In this document: one piece after another, positions 17,916 through 26,887 of the stretch
Layout of the letters: each line of letters opens with the position of its first letter
Numbering within the stretch: position 1 is the stretch's first letter
Source: an uncultured Clostridia bacterium
Lineage (GTDB): Bacteria > Bacillota > Clostridia > Christensenellales > Borkfalkiaceae
Direction of reading: 5' to 3'
NCBI GenBank assembly: GCA_905235795.1
Contig: CAJOMS010000003.1
Location: 1-40,750 of the forward strand
DNA: 40,750 bases
Notes under the pieces: model-generated
What the model was told of the DNA's origin: nothing
Seen by the model: only the letters and a program-made list of their open reading frames with translations
The model's database searches: none
Position numbers and translations under genes: made by a program

Positions 17916-19583
17916 TCAATTATATTTATCGGGCAGGTCGTTTTCGAAGATGACTATATCTCCCTTGCACAGCGTTTGAGCAAGCACTTCTTCCGCGGCG
18001 GAAAGGTCGCTTACGGAAGTTATATCTTCGCTGTTGAACCCTGCGTCCATAAGCCCGTCGTAAATTCTTTCTATGCGGCGCTTGCCTACCAAAATAACTT
18101 TATCCACGTGTTCGGCAAGCCGTTGCCCGAATTTGAAGTTTTCGTAATCTTCGGTCTTGCCCAGCTCTACGAGCCCCGGCGTTACGGCTATTTTTCTGCC
18201 CTCGAAATGATCCAACACTTCCATAGCGGCTTTGGTGCCATCAACGTTTGCGTTAAACGAATCGTCTATAATTACCGCGCCGTTTTTGCCCTGCAATAAC
18301 TGCAATCTGTGCGGTATGGGCTTTACGGCGTTGATGCCGGCGGCTATTTCTTCTAAGCTCATGCCGATATCTGCGGCAACTGCCGCCGCGAGGCATATAT
18401 TGGTGACGTTATGCCTACCGAGCAAAACCGTACTGCACCTTGCCGATTTGCCGTTGATATGCAGCGTGAATTTGGTTCCACTGTCGGATATCTCTATTTC
18501 ATCGGCGTAAACGTCGCACCCCTCTTTCAGCCCTGCGGTCATCTTGCGCACGGGGCACTTATCGTATAGTTCCAAAGTTATGTCGTTATCGCCGGAAAAT
18601 ACGGCGAATCCGTTTTCGGCAAGCCCCTCTATAAGCTCGTATTTCGTCTGCTTTATTGCGCCGATATTGCCGAAAGTTTCAAGATGTTGCCCGGTTATTC
18701 CGTTAATTATAGCGTATTGCGGCTTTACCATATCCGCAAGTTCCTTTATATCGCCCACGTTCCTTGCGCCCATTTCGGCAATAAAAATCTGATTGGAATC
18801 TTTCAGCCTCTTTACGGTCTTGCAAATCCCCATAGGCGTGTTGAACGAGTGCGGAGTGCCCAAAACGCTGTACTTTTCGGACAAAATTGTATTTAAAATC
18901 TCTTTTACGGTAGTCTTTCCGTAGCTGCCGGTTATGCCTATTTTAATGAGGTCGGGCCTATCTTTAAGTGTGTTTTTACACTTTTTTATATATTTCTTTT
19001 TGTTGTTGTTTTCGATAGGCTGATTTATATAAAACGCCAAGATCAAAACGAACGGCAACATAACGGGAGACAGGCAAAGGATGCCGTACCTCAACCTTAC
19101 GAGCAGCGCCGTGGACGGAATGCCTATAGAAAGCAAATTTGCTATCGTCAACAACAATACGTCCAGAAAAAACGAAAGGATAATGAACGTAATATTGAGC
19201 CTGTTCATCCTTGCCGTGTGAACGAGCGGAACTTTGCTTTTCATTTTGCGGTCGCGCTCTATATAAACGATGCAAAACACCACGTAAAAAGCAAAGCCGA
19301 AATAAGTCGCTCTTTCGCTGTCCGTAAATATCATAATGGCGATATTGAAAACGAGATACGCCAGCACGCTCAAAATGGAAACGATTATCAGGCGCAACAT
19401 ATATATATTATCTCTGCGCTTCAACCATTGTAAATATCCGCGACCGTCGTAGCCGGTTTGCTGCAACGTCTGCATAAATTTATGCGCGGCAAAAAACATG
19501 ATGAGAGTGTTGAAAACAGATAACGTTATCACCGCGGGAAACGTCGACCAAATCGAATTTGCCGCTATAAGCAATGCGTTCAT
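17916..19583 (-). CDS. murF: UDP-N-acetylmuramoyl-tripeptide--D-Ala-D-Ala ligase-like Mur ligase with N-terminal membrane region
   Basis: 555 aa; GITGSYGKTTVKEILNTILSEKYSVLGTPHSFNTPMGI, EMGARNVGDIKELADMVKP, DDSFNANVDGTKAAMEVL. ~190 aa of predicted TM segments precede the ligase core. Confidence 0.88.
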   Translation of the reverse strand: MNALLIAANSIWSTFPAVITLSVFNTLIMFFAAHKFMQTLQQTGYDGRGYLQWLKRRDNIYMLRLIIVSILSVLAYLVFNIAIMIFTDSERATYFGFAFYVVFCIVYIERDRKMKSKVPLVHTARMNRLNITFIILSFFLDVLLLTIANLLSIGIPSTALLVRLRYGILCLSPVMLPFVLILAFYINQPIENNNKKKYIKKCKNTLKDRPDLIKIGITGSYGKTTVKEILNTILSEKYSVLGTPHSFNTPMGICKTVKRLKDSNQIFIAEMGARNVGDIKELADMVKPQYAIINGITGQHLETFGNIGAIKQTKYELIEGLAENGFAVFSGDNDITLELYDKCPVRKMTAGLKEGCDVYADEIEISDSGTKFTLHINGKSARCSTVLLGRHNVTNICLAAAVAADIGMSLEEIAAGINAVKPIPHRLQLLQGKNGAVIIDDSFNANVDGTKAAMEVLDHFEGRKIAVTPGLVELGKTEDYENFKFGQRLAEHVDKVILVGKRRIERIYDGLMDAGFNSEDITSVSDLSAAEEVLAQTLCKGDIVIFENDLPDKYN

Positions 19584-19623
19584 TCAGAACTCCTTTTTCA
19601 TTAAGTTTATGCGTTTATACCCT

Positions 19624-20355
19624 TTATTCAGTCTGCCCTGCCAAAAATTCTTCGGCAACGGCGTTGAAAGTAACGGGATCTTCCGAAAAGCAAAAGTGCC
19701 CGCACCCCTTCATTATAACAAGCCCGCTCCCCTTTACGCCGGCGTACAGCCTGCGCGCCATATACAGCGGCGTTTCGGTATCTTTTTCGCCGAAAACGAA
19801 CAGCACGGGAGCCGATATCTTACCCAGACAGCCTTCGAGATGTTCGTTCGTTATTTTTACGAAACTCTCTTTCATTACGGGCGACAGTGCGCGATAGTCC
19901 GACGACGAAAACTTCTCTCTCCAAACGTCCACACGGCTCGGCATAACCCTTTTCAAAAATGAATAAGTGCCCTTTTTCACGCGATATTTGAGGTTTCGGC
20001 GAGGTTTCATACCCGCGCAACCGGTTAGAATCATACAGCGCACGCACTCGGGATACTCGGCGGCAAGCTTTATTGCAATACGCCCGCCGAAAGAATGTGC
20101 AACTATGCACGCGCGCCCGCCGCAGCGCTCTTTTATTACCGCGCGGGCAAAATCGACGTAATCGTCAAGCGCATACCCGTACGAAGGTTCGGGAGTCTTG
20201 CCGAACCCCGGCAGATCCACCGCAACCGTGCGGAACCTGCGAGACAGGCTTTGCGTCTGATAATAAAAACTTTCCTTGCAAGAGAGGTAACCGTGCAAAA
20301 ACAAAACCGGTTGCCCGTTGCCTTTTTCTTCGGCAGAGTAATATGAATCTTCCAT
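19624..20355 (-). CDS. Alpha/beta hydrolase
   Basis: 243 aa; VLFLHGYLSC, VAHSFGGRIAIKLA nucleophile elbow, VFGEKDTETP, GCGHFCFSEDP. Confidence 0.88.
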   Translation of the reverse strand: MEDSYYSAEEKGNGQPVLFLHGYLSCKESFYYQTQSLSRRFRTVAVDLPGFGKTPEPSYGYALDDYVDFARAVIKERCGGRACIVAHSFGGRIAIKLAAEYPECVRCMILTGCAGMKPRRNLKYRVKKGTYSFLKRVMPSRVDVWREKFSSSDYRALSPVMKESFVKITNEHLEGCLGKISAPVLFVFGEKDTETPLYMARRLYAGVKGSGLVIMKGCGHFCFSEDPVTFNAVAEEFLAGQTE

Positions 20356-20378
20356 AACACCGCCAAAAATATTATAGG

Positions 20379-20807
20379 TTAAGTTAAGCTCAACGCCATT
20401 ACCAATGCGTCCTCTCCGTCGCTGTAGTATCCGCGTCGCTCCCCGATCTGCCTGAACCCGACCTTAAAATACAGTGACTTTGCGGGCAAATTGCCCTTGC
20501 GCACTTCCAAAAAAACGTTTTCGCACCCGCGTTCACGCGCGTGGTCGATAGCTTTTTGCAGTAGATTTAAGCCTATTCCGCGACCTCTCAGTTCTTTTCG
20601 CACGGCTATCAGGGCAATTTCCGCGTCGAAGCTGTAAAGCGCACCGACGTACCCTTCGACCTCCCCGCCTTCCTCGCAAACGAATCCGCAAAACGCGGGG
20701 TTAAGCAATGCTTCTTCGAGCATATCTGCAGTCCACGGATCCGAAAAACTCGATTTTTCTATCTCGTGAACGGCAGGCGTATCGCCCTTTACCCAAGGGC
20801 GAATCAC
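20379..20807 (-). CDS. rimI: Ribosomal protein alanine N-acetyltransferase
   Basis: 142 aa GNAT; VRKELRGRGIGLNLLQKAIDHA, VFLEVRKGNLPAKSLYFKVGFRQIGERRGYYSDGEDALVM; adjacent to tsaB. Confidence 0.92.
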   Translation of the reverse strand: MIRPWVKGDTPAVHEIEKSSFSDPWTADMLEEALLNPAFCGFVCEEGGEVEGYVGALYSFDAEIALIAVRKELRGRGIGLNLLQKAIDHARERGCENVFLEVRKGNLPAKSLYFKVGFRQIGERRGYYSDGEDALVMALSLT

Positions 20808-21406
20808 AGACCTTCCTCCGCTTGACTTTTTCTTATATACAGCGGAACCAAACTTTCAATATCGTAGGTGGCGCGGCACGTATTTGCCTCTACCGCCTTG
20901 ATTAGCCCGTTTGCAAGGTCTGCTTTTTCTGTAGCCAACCCTTCGATCTCGCTTGAAGAAACGAACACGTAGCCGTCCTCTTTTTTAAGTTCTTCGGTAG
21001 CCACGTAGGCATGCGGGTAGGCGATATTGCCGCCGCGTACGCCCTCGGCGTAAACGTGCGAGTGCTTTGCGTCAACTACGGCCATAACGTCACCCGTTTT
21101 ATCGTATGCAAGCACGTCGAAAGCGGTTACACCCAAAACTTTTTTGTTCAAAGCATAAGCGAGCCCCTTTGCGGTGGCGACGCCTATGCGTATGCCCGTA
21201 AACGAGCCGGGCCCCACGCAACAGCAAAACACGTCCACGTCCTCTTTTTTTAAGTTGGCTTGTGCTAAAACGCGCTCTATCGCGTCCATAAGCACCACGG
21301 AATGTTTTAACCCGCAATCCTCGCTGAAATATGTAAATTCACCGCTGTCGCACTTTGCAGTAACGGTCAAGTGCGTGCCGCTCGTATCGAATGCAAGATA
21401 ATTCAT
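20804..21406 (-). CDS. tsaB: tRNA t6A37 biosynthesis protein TsaB
   Basis: 200 aa; LAFDTSG start and GPGSFTGIRIGVATAKGLAYAL; 4-bp overlap with rimI. Confidence 0.93.
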   Translation of the reverse strand: MNYLAFDTSGTHLTVTAKCDSGEFTYFSEDCGLKHSVVLMDAIERVLAQANLKKEDVDVFCCCVGPGSFTGIRIGVATAKGLAYALNKKVLGVTAFDVLAYDKTGDVMAVVDAKHSHVYAEGVRGGNIAYPHAYVATEELKKEDGYVFVSSSEIEGLATEKADLANGLIKAVEANTCRATYDIESLVPLYIRKSQAEEGL

Positions 21407-21409
21407 ATA

Positions 21410-21817
21410 TTAATCCTTTATGACGATCTCTCTGGAATTTTCGCCCGTTTTGGTTATGGTTACCTCTTTTGCGTTTTCGGGCAGAACGTCTTTAATATTC
21501 ATGGGCCACTCTATGATGCAAACGCCGCCCGCGTCGAAATAATCGGTAAGGCCAAGCCCTTCGGCATCCTCGCCGGAAGATAGGCGATAGCAGTCGTAAT
21601 GGAACAGCTTTCCGCCGTAATCGTTCATATACGCGTAGGTGGGGCTGGTAACGTTTTCGGTTATTCCAAGCCCGCGCGCCACCCCTTTGGTAAACGCTGT
21701 TTTGCCGGCGCCCATGTCGCCGAAAAGCAGTACTATGTCCCCTTTTTCAAGGGTTTTCGCGAAGTTTTCGCCTATCGTTAAGGTATCTTCGGTACAGTTT
21801 GAAATATATTTTTTCAT
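21410..21817 (-). CDS. tsaE: tRNA t6A37 biosynthesis ATPase TsaE
   Basis: 135 aa; LFGDMGAGKTAFTKGVARGLGI, VTSPTYAYMNDY, FHYDCYRL, IIEWP. Confidence 0.95.
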   Translation of the reverse strand: MKKYISNCTEDTLTIGENFAKTLEKGDIVLLFGDMGAGKTAFTKGVARGLGITENVTSPTYAYMNDYGGKLFHYDCYRLSSGEDAEGLGLTDYFDAGGVCIIEWPMNIKDVLPENAKEVTITKTGENSREIVIKD

Positions 21818-22458
21818 TTATCTATCCCCGCGTTTTTGGCGGCATCTCTCAGTTCCGCCGCCCTTGCCGAAAATTCGCACCCGCAATAATTTTGCCTGTA
21901 CAATCCGTACTCTTTGGAAAGCTGTATCGAGCGCGCATACCCGCCCTTCTTTTTAAAATCGCCGGGCAAATATTTTACGGCTCGCCCCTTTTCGAGAGAA
22001 AAGCCTATCTCGTTCAATTTTTCGGCGTTTTTGTGCGGGCTTATGGTAAGTGTTGTGGCAAAAAAGTCGAAACCGTGCGCCTCGGCATAGTCACACGCGG
22101 CGGAAAGGCGCATGCGGTAACAGCCGAAACACCTTTCGCCTCCCTCGGGCAAGTCCTCTTTACCCGCGGCGTTTTTTATGAACGCTTCGGGATCGAAACC
22201 GCCGTCTATAACCTCAAAAGCCCCCGAATACACGCAAAAAACGAACCTTTTAAGTTCGTTAAGCCTATGTAAATACTCGTCCGCGTCCGTTATGTTTGGG
22301 TTGTAAAAATAGCAGGTTATATCAAAATGCCCGTTTAAAAATTCCAGACAGTAAGAAGAACACGGCGCACAGCAACAATGCAACAACAACTTTGGTTTTA
22401 CGCCTGCCGCGTCGTTTTCGGCTATTTGTTTTTCCAACATCTCGTGATAGTTCAACAT
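21814..22458 (-). CDS. queH: Epoxyqueuosine reductase QueH
   Basis: 214 aa; LLHCCCAPCSSYCLEFL, CFYNPNI, CFGCYRMRL, TTLTISPHKN, YCGCEFS. Confidence 0.92.
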   Translation of the reverse strand: MLNYHEMLEKQIAENDAAGVKPKLLLHCCCAPCSSYCLEFLNGHFDITCYFYNPNITDADEYLHRLNELKRFVFCVYSGAFEVIDGGFDPEAFIKNAAGKEDLPEGGERCFGCYRMRLSAACDYAEAHGFDFFATTLTISPHKNAEKLNEIGFSLEKGRAVKYLPGDFKKKGGYARSIQLSKEYGLYRQNYCGCEFSARAAELRDAAKNAGIDK

Positions 22459-23183
22459 TTTATACTTCCCAAAACTTCGCCTATGTTTTCTCTGAACACA
22501 AAACTCGCGTGCTTGTCGTAGGGCGTTTCGCTCCTGTTTATCAAAACGGTATGCGTCCCGCCAAAATACCCGATAAGCCCCGCCGCGGGATACACGTTCA
22601 ACGACGTTCCTCCCACTATCAACGTATCCGCCTCGGAAAGCGCGTTTACAGCCCTGTTTAAAACTCCGCCGTCAAGCCCCTCTCCGTACAGCACCACATC
22701 CGGTTTTATGACGCCGCCGCACGAGCAACGCGGCACGGTCTGCCCGCCTTCTTTTAGCTGCAAAATCTCGTTTAACGTGTGTTTTCGGCCACATTTGAGG
22801 CAGTAATTCCTGTGTATGCTACCGTGTAGCTCCTCGACGTTTTCGCTTCCCGCAAGCTGGTGCAATCCGTCTATATTTTGCGTGATGACGGCGCTGAGTT
22901 TGCCCGCCTTTTCAAGCTGCGCAAGTTTTAAATGCGCGGCGTTAGGCCTTGCGGAAAGGTAAATCATCTTATCAAAATAGAACCTGTAAAACTCCTCCGT
23001 ATGGTTAAAGAAGAAATCGTGAGAGAGTATCTCCTCCGGCGGATAGGCATATTTTTGATTATACAAACCGTCCTGAGAGCGAAAATCGGGTATTCCGCTT
23101 TCGGTCGATACCCCCGCCCCGCCGAAAAACACGATTTTATTAGAGGAATCTATTAATTTTTGCAATGCGGAAAAATCGCCCAT
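22452..23183 (-). CDS. cobB: Sir2-family NAD-dependent protein deacylase
   Basis: 243 aa; GAGVSTESGIPDFRS, ITQNIDGLHQLAG, ELHGS, zinc cysteines CLKC...CSCGG, GGTSLNVYPA. Confidence 0.95.
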   Translation of the reverse strand: MGDFSALQKLIDSSNKIVFFGGAGVSTESGIPDFRSQDGLYNQKYAYPPEEILSHDFFFNHTEEFYRFYFDKMIYLSARPNAAHLKLAQLEKAGKLSAVITQNIDGLHQLAGSENVEELHGSIHRNYCLKCGRKHTLNEILQLKEGGQTVPRCSCGGVIKPDVVLYGEGLDGGVLNRAVNALSEADTLIVGGTSLNVYPAAGLIGYFGGTHTVLINRSETPYDKHASFVFRENIGEVLGSIKC

Positions 23184-23191
23184 ATCTCCAC

Positions 23192-23818
23192 CTAAATAAG
23201 TTGTTTAGTCTTGCTTACTTCCGATGAAGACGCGGGCTTTTCAGTCTTTACGTCGTTTAAATTGTATGTACAAGGGCGATATTCCTTGTCCAAAGAATAA
23301 CCGAGCTTATAGTTGACTTTGCCCTCTTTTACGAATATCATAAGCGCCTCCACAACGTTTTCTATAACGGCGTAGTGCATTTCTTCCTTGCTGCCTTCCG
23401 CCTCTACGGAAAACTCTATCATGCCCATCATCCCTTCGGGCGGACGTTCTGCCGCCGTCTTTTCCAAAAACTGCCTGTTTTCGACCATATTGCCCACCTT
23501 GCCGAGGTAAACCGTGGCTTTAACGCTGCGCAATTTTGAAATCGGGAACTTTTTGCCCATAACCTCTACTTCGTTTTCGCCAACTGTCAGCACGGGTTCC
23601 CTCTTAACGGGATTTTCGCGCAAGGTCTTGGGCGTGAGCACGATAAACAGTATGATAAACGCGTTAAGCGCGAGCATATACCACATTTTTGCGCTTATAA
23701 ACCAAGCGTCCATCAGCCCGAATAATGTTATGAGCACGGCAAACAGGACGAAATATTTCGTCCTACGCTTTACGTTGTACTCGATGTTAGGGTAAAATTT
23801 AATCTTTTCTTTTTCCAT
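23192..23818 (-). CDS. Uncharacterised membrane protein (two N-terminal TM segments, cytosolic domain)
   Basis: 208-aa open frame in a codirectional series; hydrophobic YFVLFAVLITLFGLMDAWF and MLALNAFIILFIVLT. Confidence 0.7.
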   Translation of the reverse strand: MEKEKIKFYPNIEYNVKRRTKYFVLFAVLITLFGLMDAWFISAKMWYMLALNAFIILFIVLTPKTLRENPVKREPVLTVGENEVEVMGKKFPISKLRSVKATVYLGKVGNMVENRQFLEKTAAERPPEGMMGMIEFSVEAEGSKEEMHYAVIENVVEALMIFVKEGKVNYKLGYSLDKEYRPCTYNLNDVKTEKPASSSEVSKTKQLI

Positions 23819-23836
23819 AGTAGACCTCGTTTAAAT

Positions 23837-24757
23837 TTATACGTCGAGCCCGTCCAGCCTTTGGCGTGAAAGGGTACGGTAATCGGTTGTTATTATTCTG
23901 TCTGCACCCGCGTTGAAAAGCGTTTCCGCGTCCTCTGCCGTAGATATTTCGCCAACCACTTCAACGGGGCATTGTTCGCCCAAGGTATCGTAAAATATTT
24001 TTACGGCGTCCGCCGTTTTTCCGATGTCTGAAGCTTTATCTAATACCAGCTTGACTTTCTCAAACTTCATCAATTTAATTATAAGCGCAAGCCTCGTTGC
24101 CTTGTCGCTGCCCATCGTGCAAACGGGGAACATAGGCGTAACGCTGACTTTGCCCGAAAGCTTTTTTAAAGTCTTTAATTTCTTTTCGAGCGGGTGGGTG
24201 TTTCCGCTTGAAAAATCCGACAGGTTAAGGCACACCGCCACCGACGCCTTTTGTCTGGAAGCCTCGCGAATCTCACATAAAACGGCTTTTCTGCTTCCGC
24301 CGCCGTAGGGGTAATCGATGAGCGTCTCTATCTTTACGATCTGCGGCAGCTGCCTTTTTGCCGCAGGGATGAGGCACGGCAAGGTTACGACTTTTGCCCT
24401 TGCTTCCTGACTTAATTTTCTAAAATCGTTGCGTATATCCGCTGCCGATTCAAGCCCCGTTATAAGCCCGTCTATTTTTGCAAGCACTTTTTTTGTGCGG
24501 TACTCTTTATATTCCTTTTCGAGTTTTTTGTACTCCTCGCTCTCCTCTACGCGGATAAAGGGATTTTCATAGGTTCCGCCGAAATAATCTTCCGCCGTTT
24601 TGTCGGGCACGGCGCCGCTGAAAATCTCCGTGGGAATTTCATCCGGCAAACTTCCCGTCTCCACCTCGCCCGCGCCGTAAAATCCCGAATCGGCAGGCGA
24701 ATTGATATTAAAATATTCCGTTCCGCTATTGTCGTTTGTTTCCGTTTCAATGTCCAT
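23837..24757 (-). CDS. Uncharacterised protein, possibly a divergent DeoC/aldolase-type TIM barrel with an acidic N-terminal extension
   Basis: 306 aa; RBS AGGAGG upstream. Stretches IETLIDYPYGGGSRKAVLCEIREA and NAGADRIITTDYRTL resemble beta-strand/loop patterns of DeoC-like barrels; N-terminal ~80 aa is acidic and low complexity. Confidence 0.6.
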   Translation of the reverse strand: MDIETETNDNSGTEYFNINSPADSGFYGAGEVETGSLPDEIPTEIFSGAVPDKTAEDYFGGTYENPFIRVEESEEYKKLEKEYKEYRTKKVLAKIDGLITGLESAADIRNDFRKLSQEARAKVVTLPCLIPAAKRQLPQIVKIETLIDYPYGGGSRKAVLCEIREASRQKASVAVCLNLSDFSSGNTHPLEKKLKTLKKLSGKVSVTPMFPVCTMGSDKATRLALIIKLMKFEKVKLVLDKASDIGKTADAVKIFYDTLGEQCPVEVVGEISTAEDAETLFNAGADRIITTDYRTLSRQRLDGLDV

Positions 24758-24951
24758 AATTCACTCCTCCTGAATTGAAAATATGTACGCCGTAAACAAA
24801 CGCTACCTAATATATTGCCATAACGAAAATTTTAATACAACAAAATTTTTTGTTTTGCGACTAAATCTCCCCTCCGTTACCCGCAAAGAATTGATACAAT
24901 CAGATATATCCGCAGCCGAGAATTCGACTAAAATAAAAGGGGGGATGCAAC

Positions 24952-25365
24952 TTGGCAGACTTTATTATAGGTTTTTTATCTTTTGCCGCGGTTTTTGCCG
25001 CATGCTATTCCGCGGGCTATGCGGTTACACGCGTTAAAATTAGCAAAAAGCGCCGCGCCGCACCGAAGCCGCAACCCGCGCCCGCCGCGGAACCGACGAA
25101 GGTATATTACGTATCTCCACCGCCCAAGCCCAAAAAGAAGCAGAAAAAGAAACTTTCCGTTCCCAAAGCCGTACTCGCGCCAAAGGGCACGTACGTAATA
25201 ACGGGCGCAGATAATTGCAAGCAGAAAGAATCTTTACCAAAGAGCGGTAAAACTGCGGGAAAGTGCGACAACGCGGGCATAGACGATATGCCGGATATCA
25301 GTCCGCCTTCTCGCCCTCTCCCCACAACCTCTCGAGGTGATAAAACAAGCGCTGGTCGTCGTTGA
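24952..25365 (+). CDS. Uncharacterised single-TM protein with basic Pro/Lys-rich tail
   Basis: TTG start 7 nt after GGGGGG; one N-terminal TM (FIIGFLSFAAVFAACYSAGYAV), then PKPQPAPAAEP...PPPKPKKKQKKK. 3' end overlaps rsfS antisense. Confidence 0.5.
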   Translation: MADFIIGFLSFAAVFAACYSAGYAVTRVKISKKRRAAPKPQPAPAAEPTKVYYVSPPPKPKKKQKKKLSVPKAVLAPKGTYVITGADNCKQKESLPKSGKTAGKCDNAGIDDMPDISPPSRPLPTTSRGDKTSAGRR

Positions 25366-25636
25366 AGATGTGAACGATAACGTCGCCGTAATCGAGCACC
25401 GCCCAGCGTCCTTCCTGAACGCCCTCTCTGCGGCTAACGACCGCGCCGAGATTTTTTTCAACCTGTTCTTCAACGTTTTCGGCAAGAGCGCGCACCTGCG
25501 TTTGAGATCTGCCGCTGGCGATGACGAAATAATCGGCAAGGCTGCTTTTTTCGGAAATATTTATTTTTACTACGTCGTGTGCTTTTTTAGCGTTCAATAC
25601 GCTGCAAATTTCTTTTACAAGTTTTTCAGAATCCAT
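25298..25636 (-). CDS. rsfS: Ribosomal silencing factor RsfS
   Basis: 112 aa; DVVKINISEKSSLADYFVIASGRSQTQVRALAENVEE, GRWAVLDYGDVIVHIFNDDQRLFYHLERLW. Confidence 0.95.
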   Translation of the reverse strand: MDSEKLVKEICSVLNAKKAHDVVKINISEKSSLADYFVIASGRSQTQVRALAENVEEQVEKNLGAVVSRREGVQEGRWAVLDYGDVIVHIFNDDQRLFYHLERLWGEGEKAD

Positions 25637-25666
25637 AATTCTCCCGTTTTCCCCAAAAGGGGCAAT

Positions 25667-26791
25667 TCAATTATTTTCGTAATATTCGCAGGCAAGTTCT
25701 GTAAGGTAATACACCCCGCCCGCCTGCAACGATTGCTTCAGATGTTTGTAACCTTGCACAATGCACTCTCTGAAACCTTTTTCAAAATCTTCCTCAACCG
25801 CTTTACGCAATTTGTTTACGCCGAAATAATTTCTGTTCCTTTCGAGCAGGTCGGCTGTATATATCACCTTTTCAAGCGACGACATATTCGGTCTGCCCGT
25901 CGTGTGATATTTGATGGCGGAAAGCACGTCCTCATCCGTTATTCCTAAAACCGTGCGAGCAATATATTCGCCTAAAAAAGCGTGTACGACGGACGCGGGC
26001 ATATCTTCCGGAACGGTAAACTCCGGGAATTCCTGCAGAGACGTATATTTTGCCACGTCGTGCAGCAACGCCGCCGTTATTACTTTGTCTCTGTCCAGCC
26101 CGACTTGTCCGTTTATATTAAGCGCGCACTCTATAACGCCGGCAGTATGATACCGCCTTTTCTCCTTGAGCCGTTGCTTTACGTATTCGAACTTTTCGTC
26201 TCCCTTGTACAACTCGTGCTCTTTAATGTACTCCAATACCTTTTCGGGAACGTTTTCAGCCGCGCACCCAAGCATAAGACAGTAGCGAATGTAAGTAGAG
26301 GTCGTTCCGTCACCCGTAAACGATAGAATTTTTGCCTTATAGCCGTACTTCTTTTCAAACGCGGCGTTGCAAGTAATGAGTTTTTCGGTAAACTCGCCCC
26401 TCGATACCACGACTATTCCCGCTTTTTCGGCTATTATTTCCGGGTGGCGCCAAGTATCGAAGCTAAAAAACGAATCCCCTCCTATCAAAAAGAACGATTC
26501 GTCGTCGGGGTACAGCTCTCTGAAATGCTCCACTGTGAGGTAGGTATAACTGTTTCCTCCGCGCAGAATCTCGTAATCGCTTACTTCCACCCTTTCGTCA
26601 AACGAAAACGCGAGTTTTGCCATGTTGAACCTATGTTCCCAGCAAACCGTCGCGTCCGCCTTATGCGGAGGAACGAAGGAAGGTAAAACTATTAATTTAT
26701 CTGGTGCAAGCTCCTTTAACGCGCCGCGCACGAGTTTAACGTGTTCTTCGTGTACGGGATCGAACGTGCCGCCGTATAAAACTATTTTCAT
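25667..26791 (-). CDS. nadD: Nicotinate-nucleotide adenylyltransferase fused to YqeK-type HD hydrolase
   Basis: MKIVLYGGTFDPVHEEHVKLV (NadD) followed by YHTAGVIECALNI...ALLHDVAKYT...IKYHTTGRPNMSSLEKVIYTADLLE (HD/YqeK). The ORF track opens at 26809, six codons upstream. Confidence 0.93.
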   Translation of the reverse strand: MKIVLYGGTFDPVHEEHVKLVRGALKELAPDKLIVLPSFVPPHKADATVCWEHRFNMAKLAFSFDERVEVSDYEILRGGNSYTYLTVEHFRELYPDDESFFLIGGDSFFSFDTWRHPEIIAEKAGIVVVSRGEFTEKLITCNAAFEKKYGYKAKILSFTGDGTTSTYIRYCLMLGCAAENVPEKVLEYIKEHELYKGDEKFEYVKQRLKEKRRYHTAGVIECALNINGQVGLDRDKVITAALLHDVAKYTSLQEFPEFTVPEDMPASVVHAFLGEYIARTVLGITDEDVLSAIKYHTTGRPNMSSLEKVIYTADLLERNRNYFGVNKLRKAVEEDFEKGFRECIVQGYKHLKQSLQAGGVYYLTELACEYYENN

Positions 26792-26835
26792 TATTTTATA
26801 TTTTAACACATTAGTTATTTTTTTACAAGTTTAAT

Positions 26836-26865
26836 TTGCTTCATTCGGTAAATAATAATTATACT
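26836..26865 (+). promoter_or_regulatory. Probable promoter for the 26888 gene
   Basis: TTGCTT (26836-26841), 18-bp spacer, TATACT (26860-26865). Confidence 0.5.
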
Positions 26866-26887
26866 GTTTTATGAACGAGGTATTCGC

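Noticed and set aside
24783-25037. 84-aa plus-strand ORF upstream of the small membrane protein
   Set aside because: Overlaps the better-supported 24952 frame and has no RBS near its ATG; Tyr/Phe/Arg-rich run-on looks non-coding.
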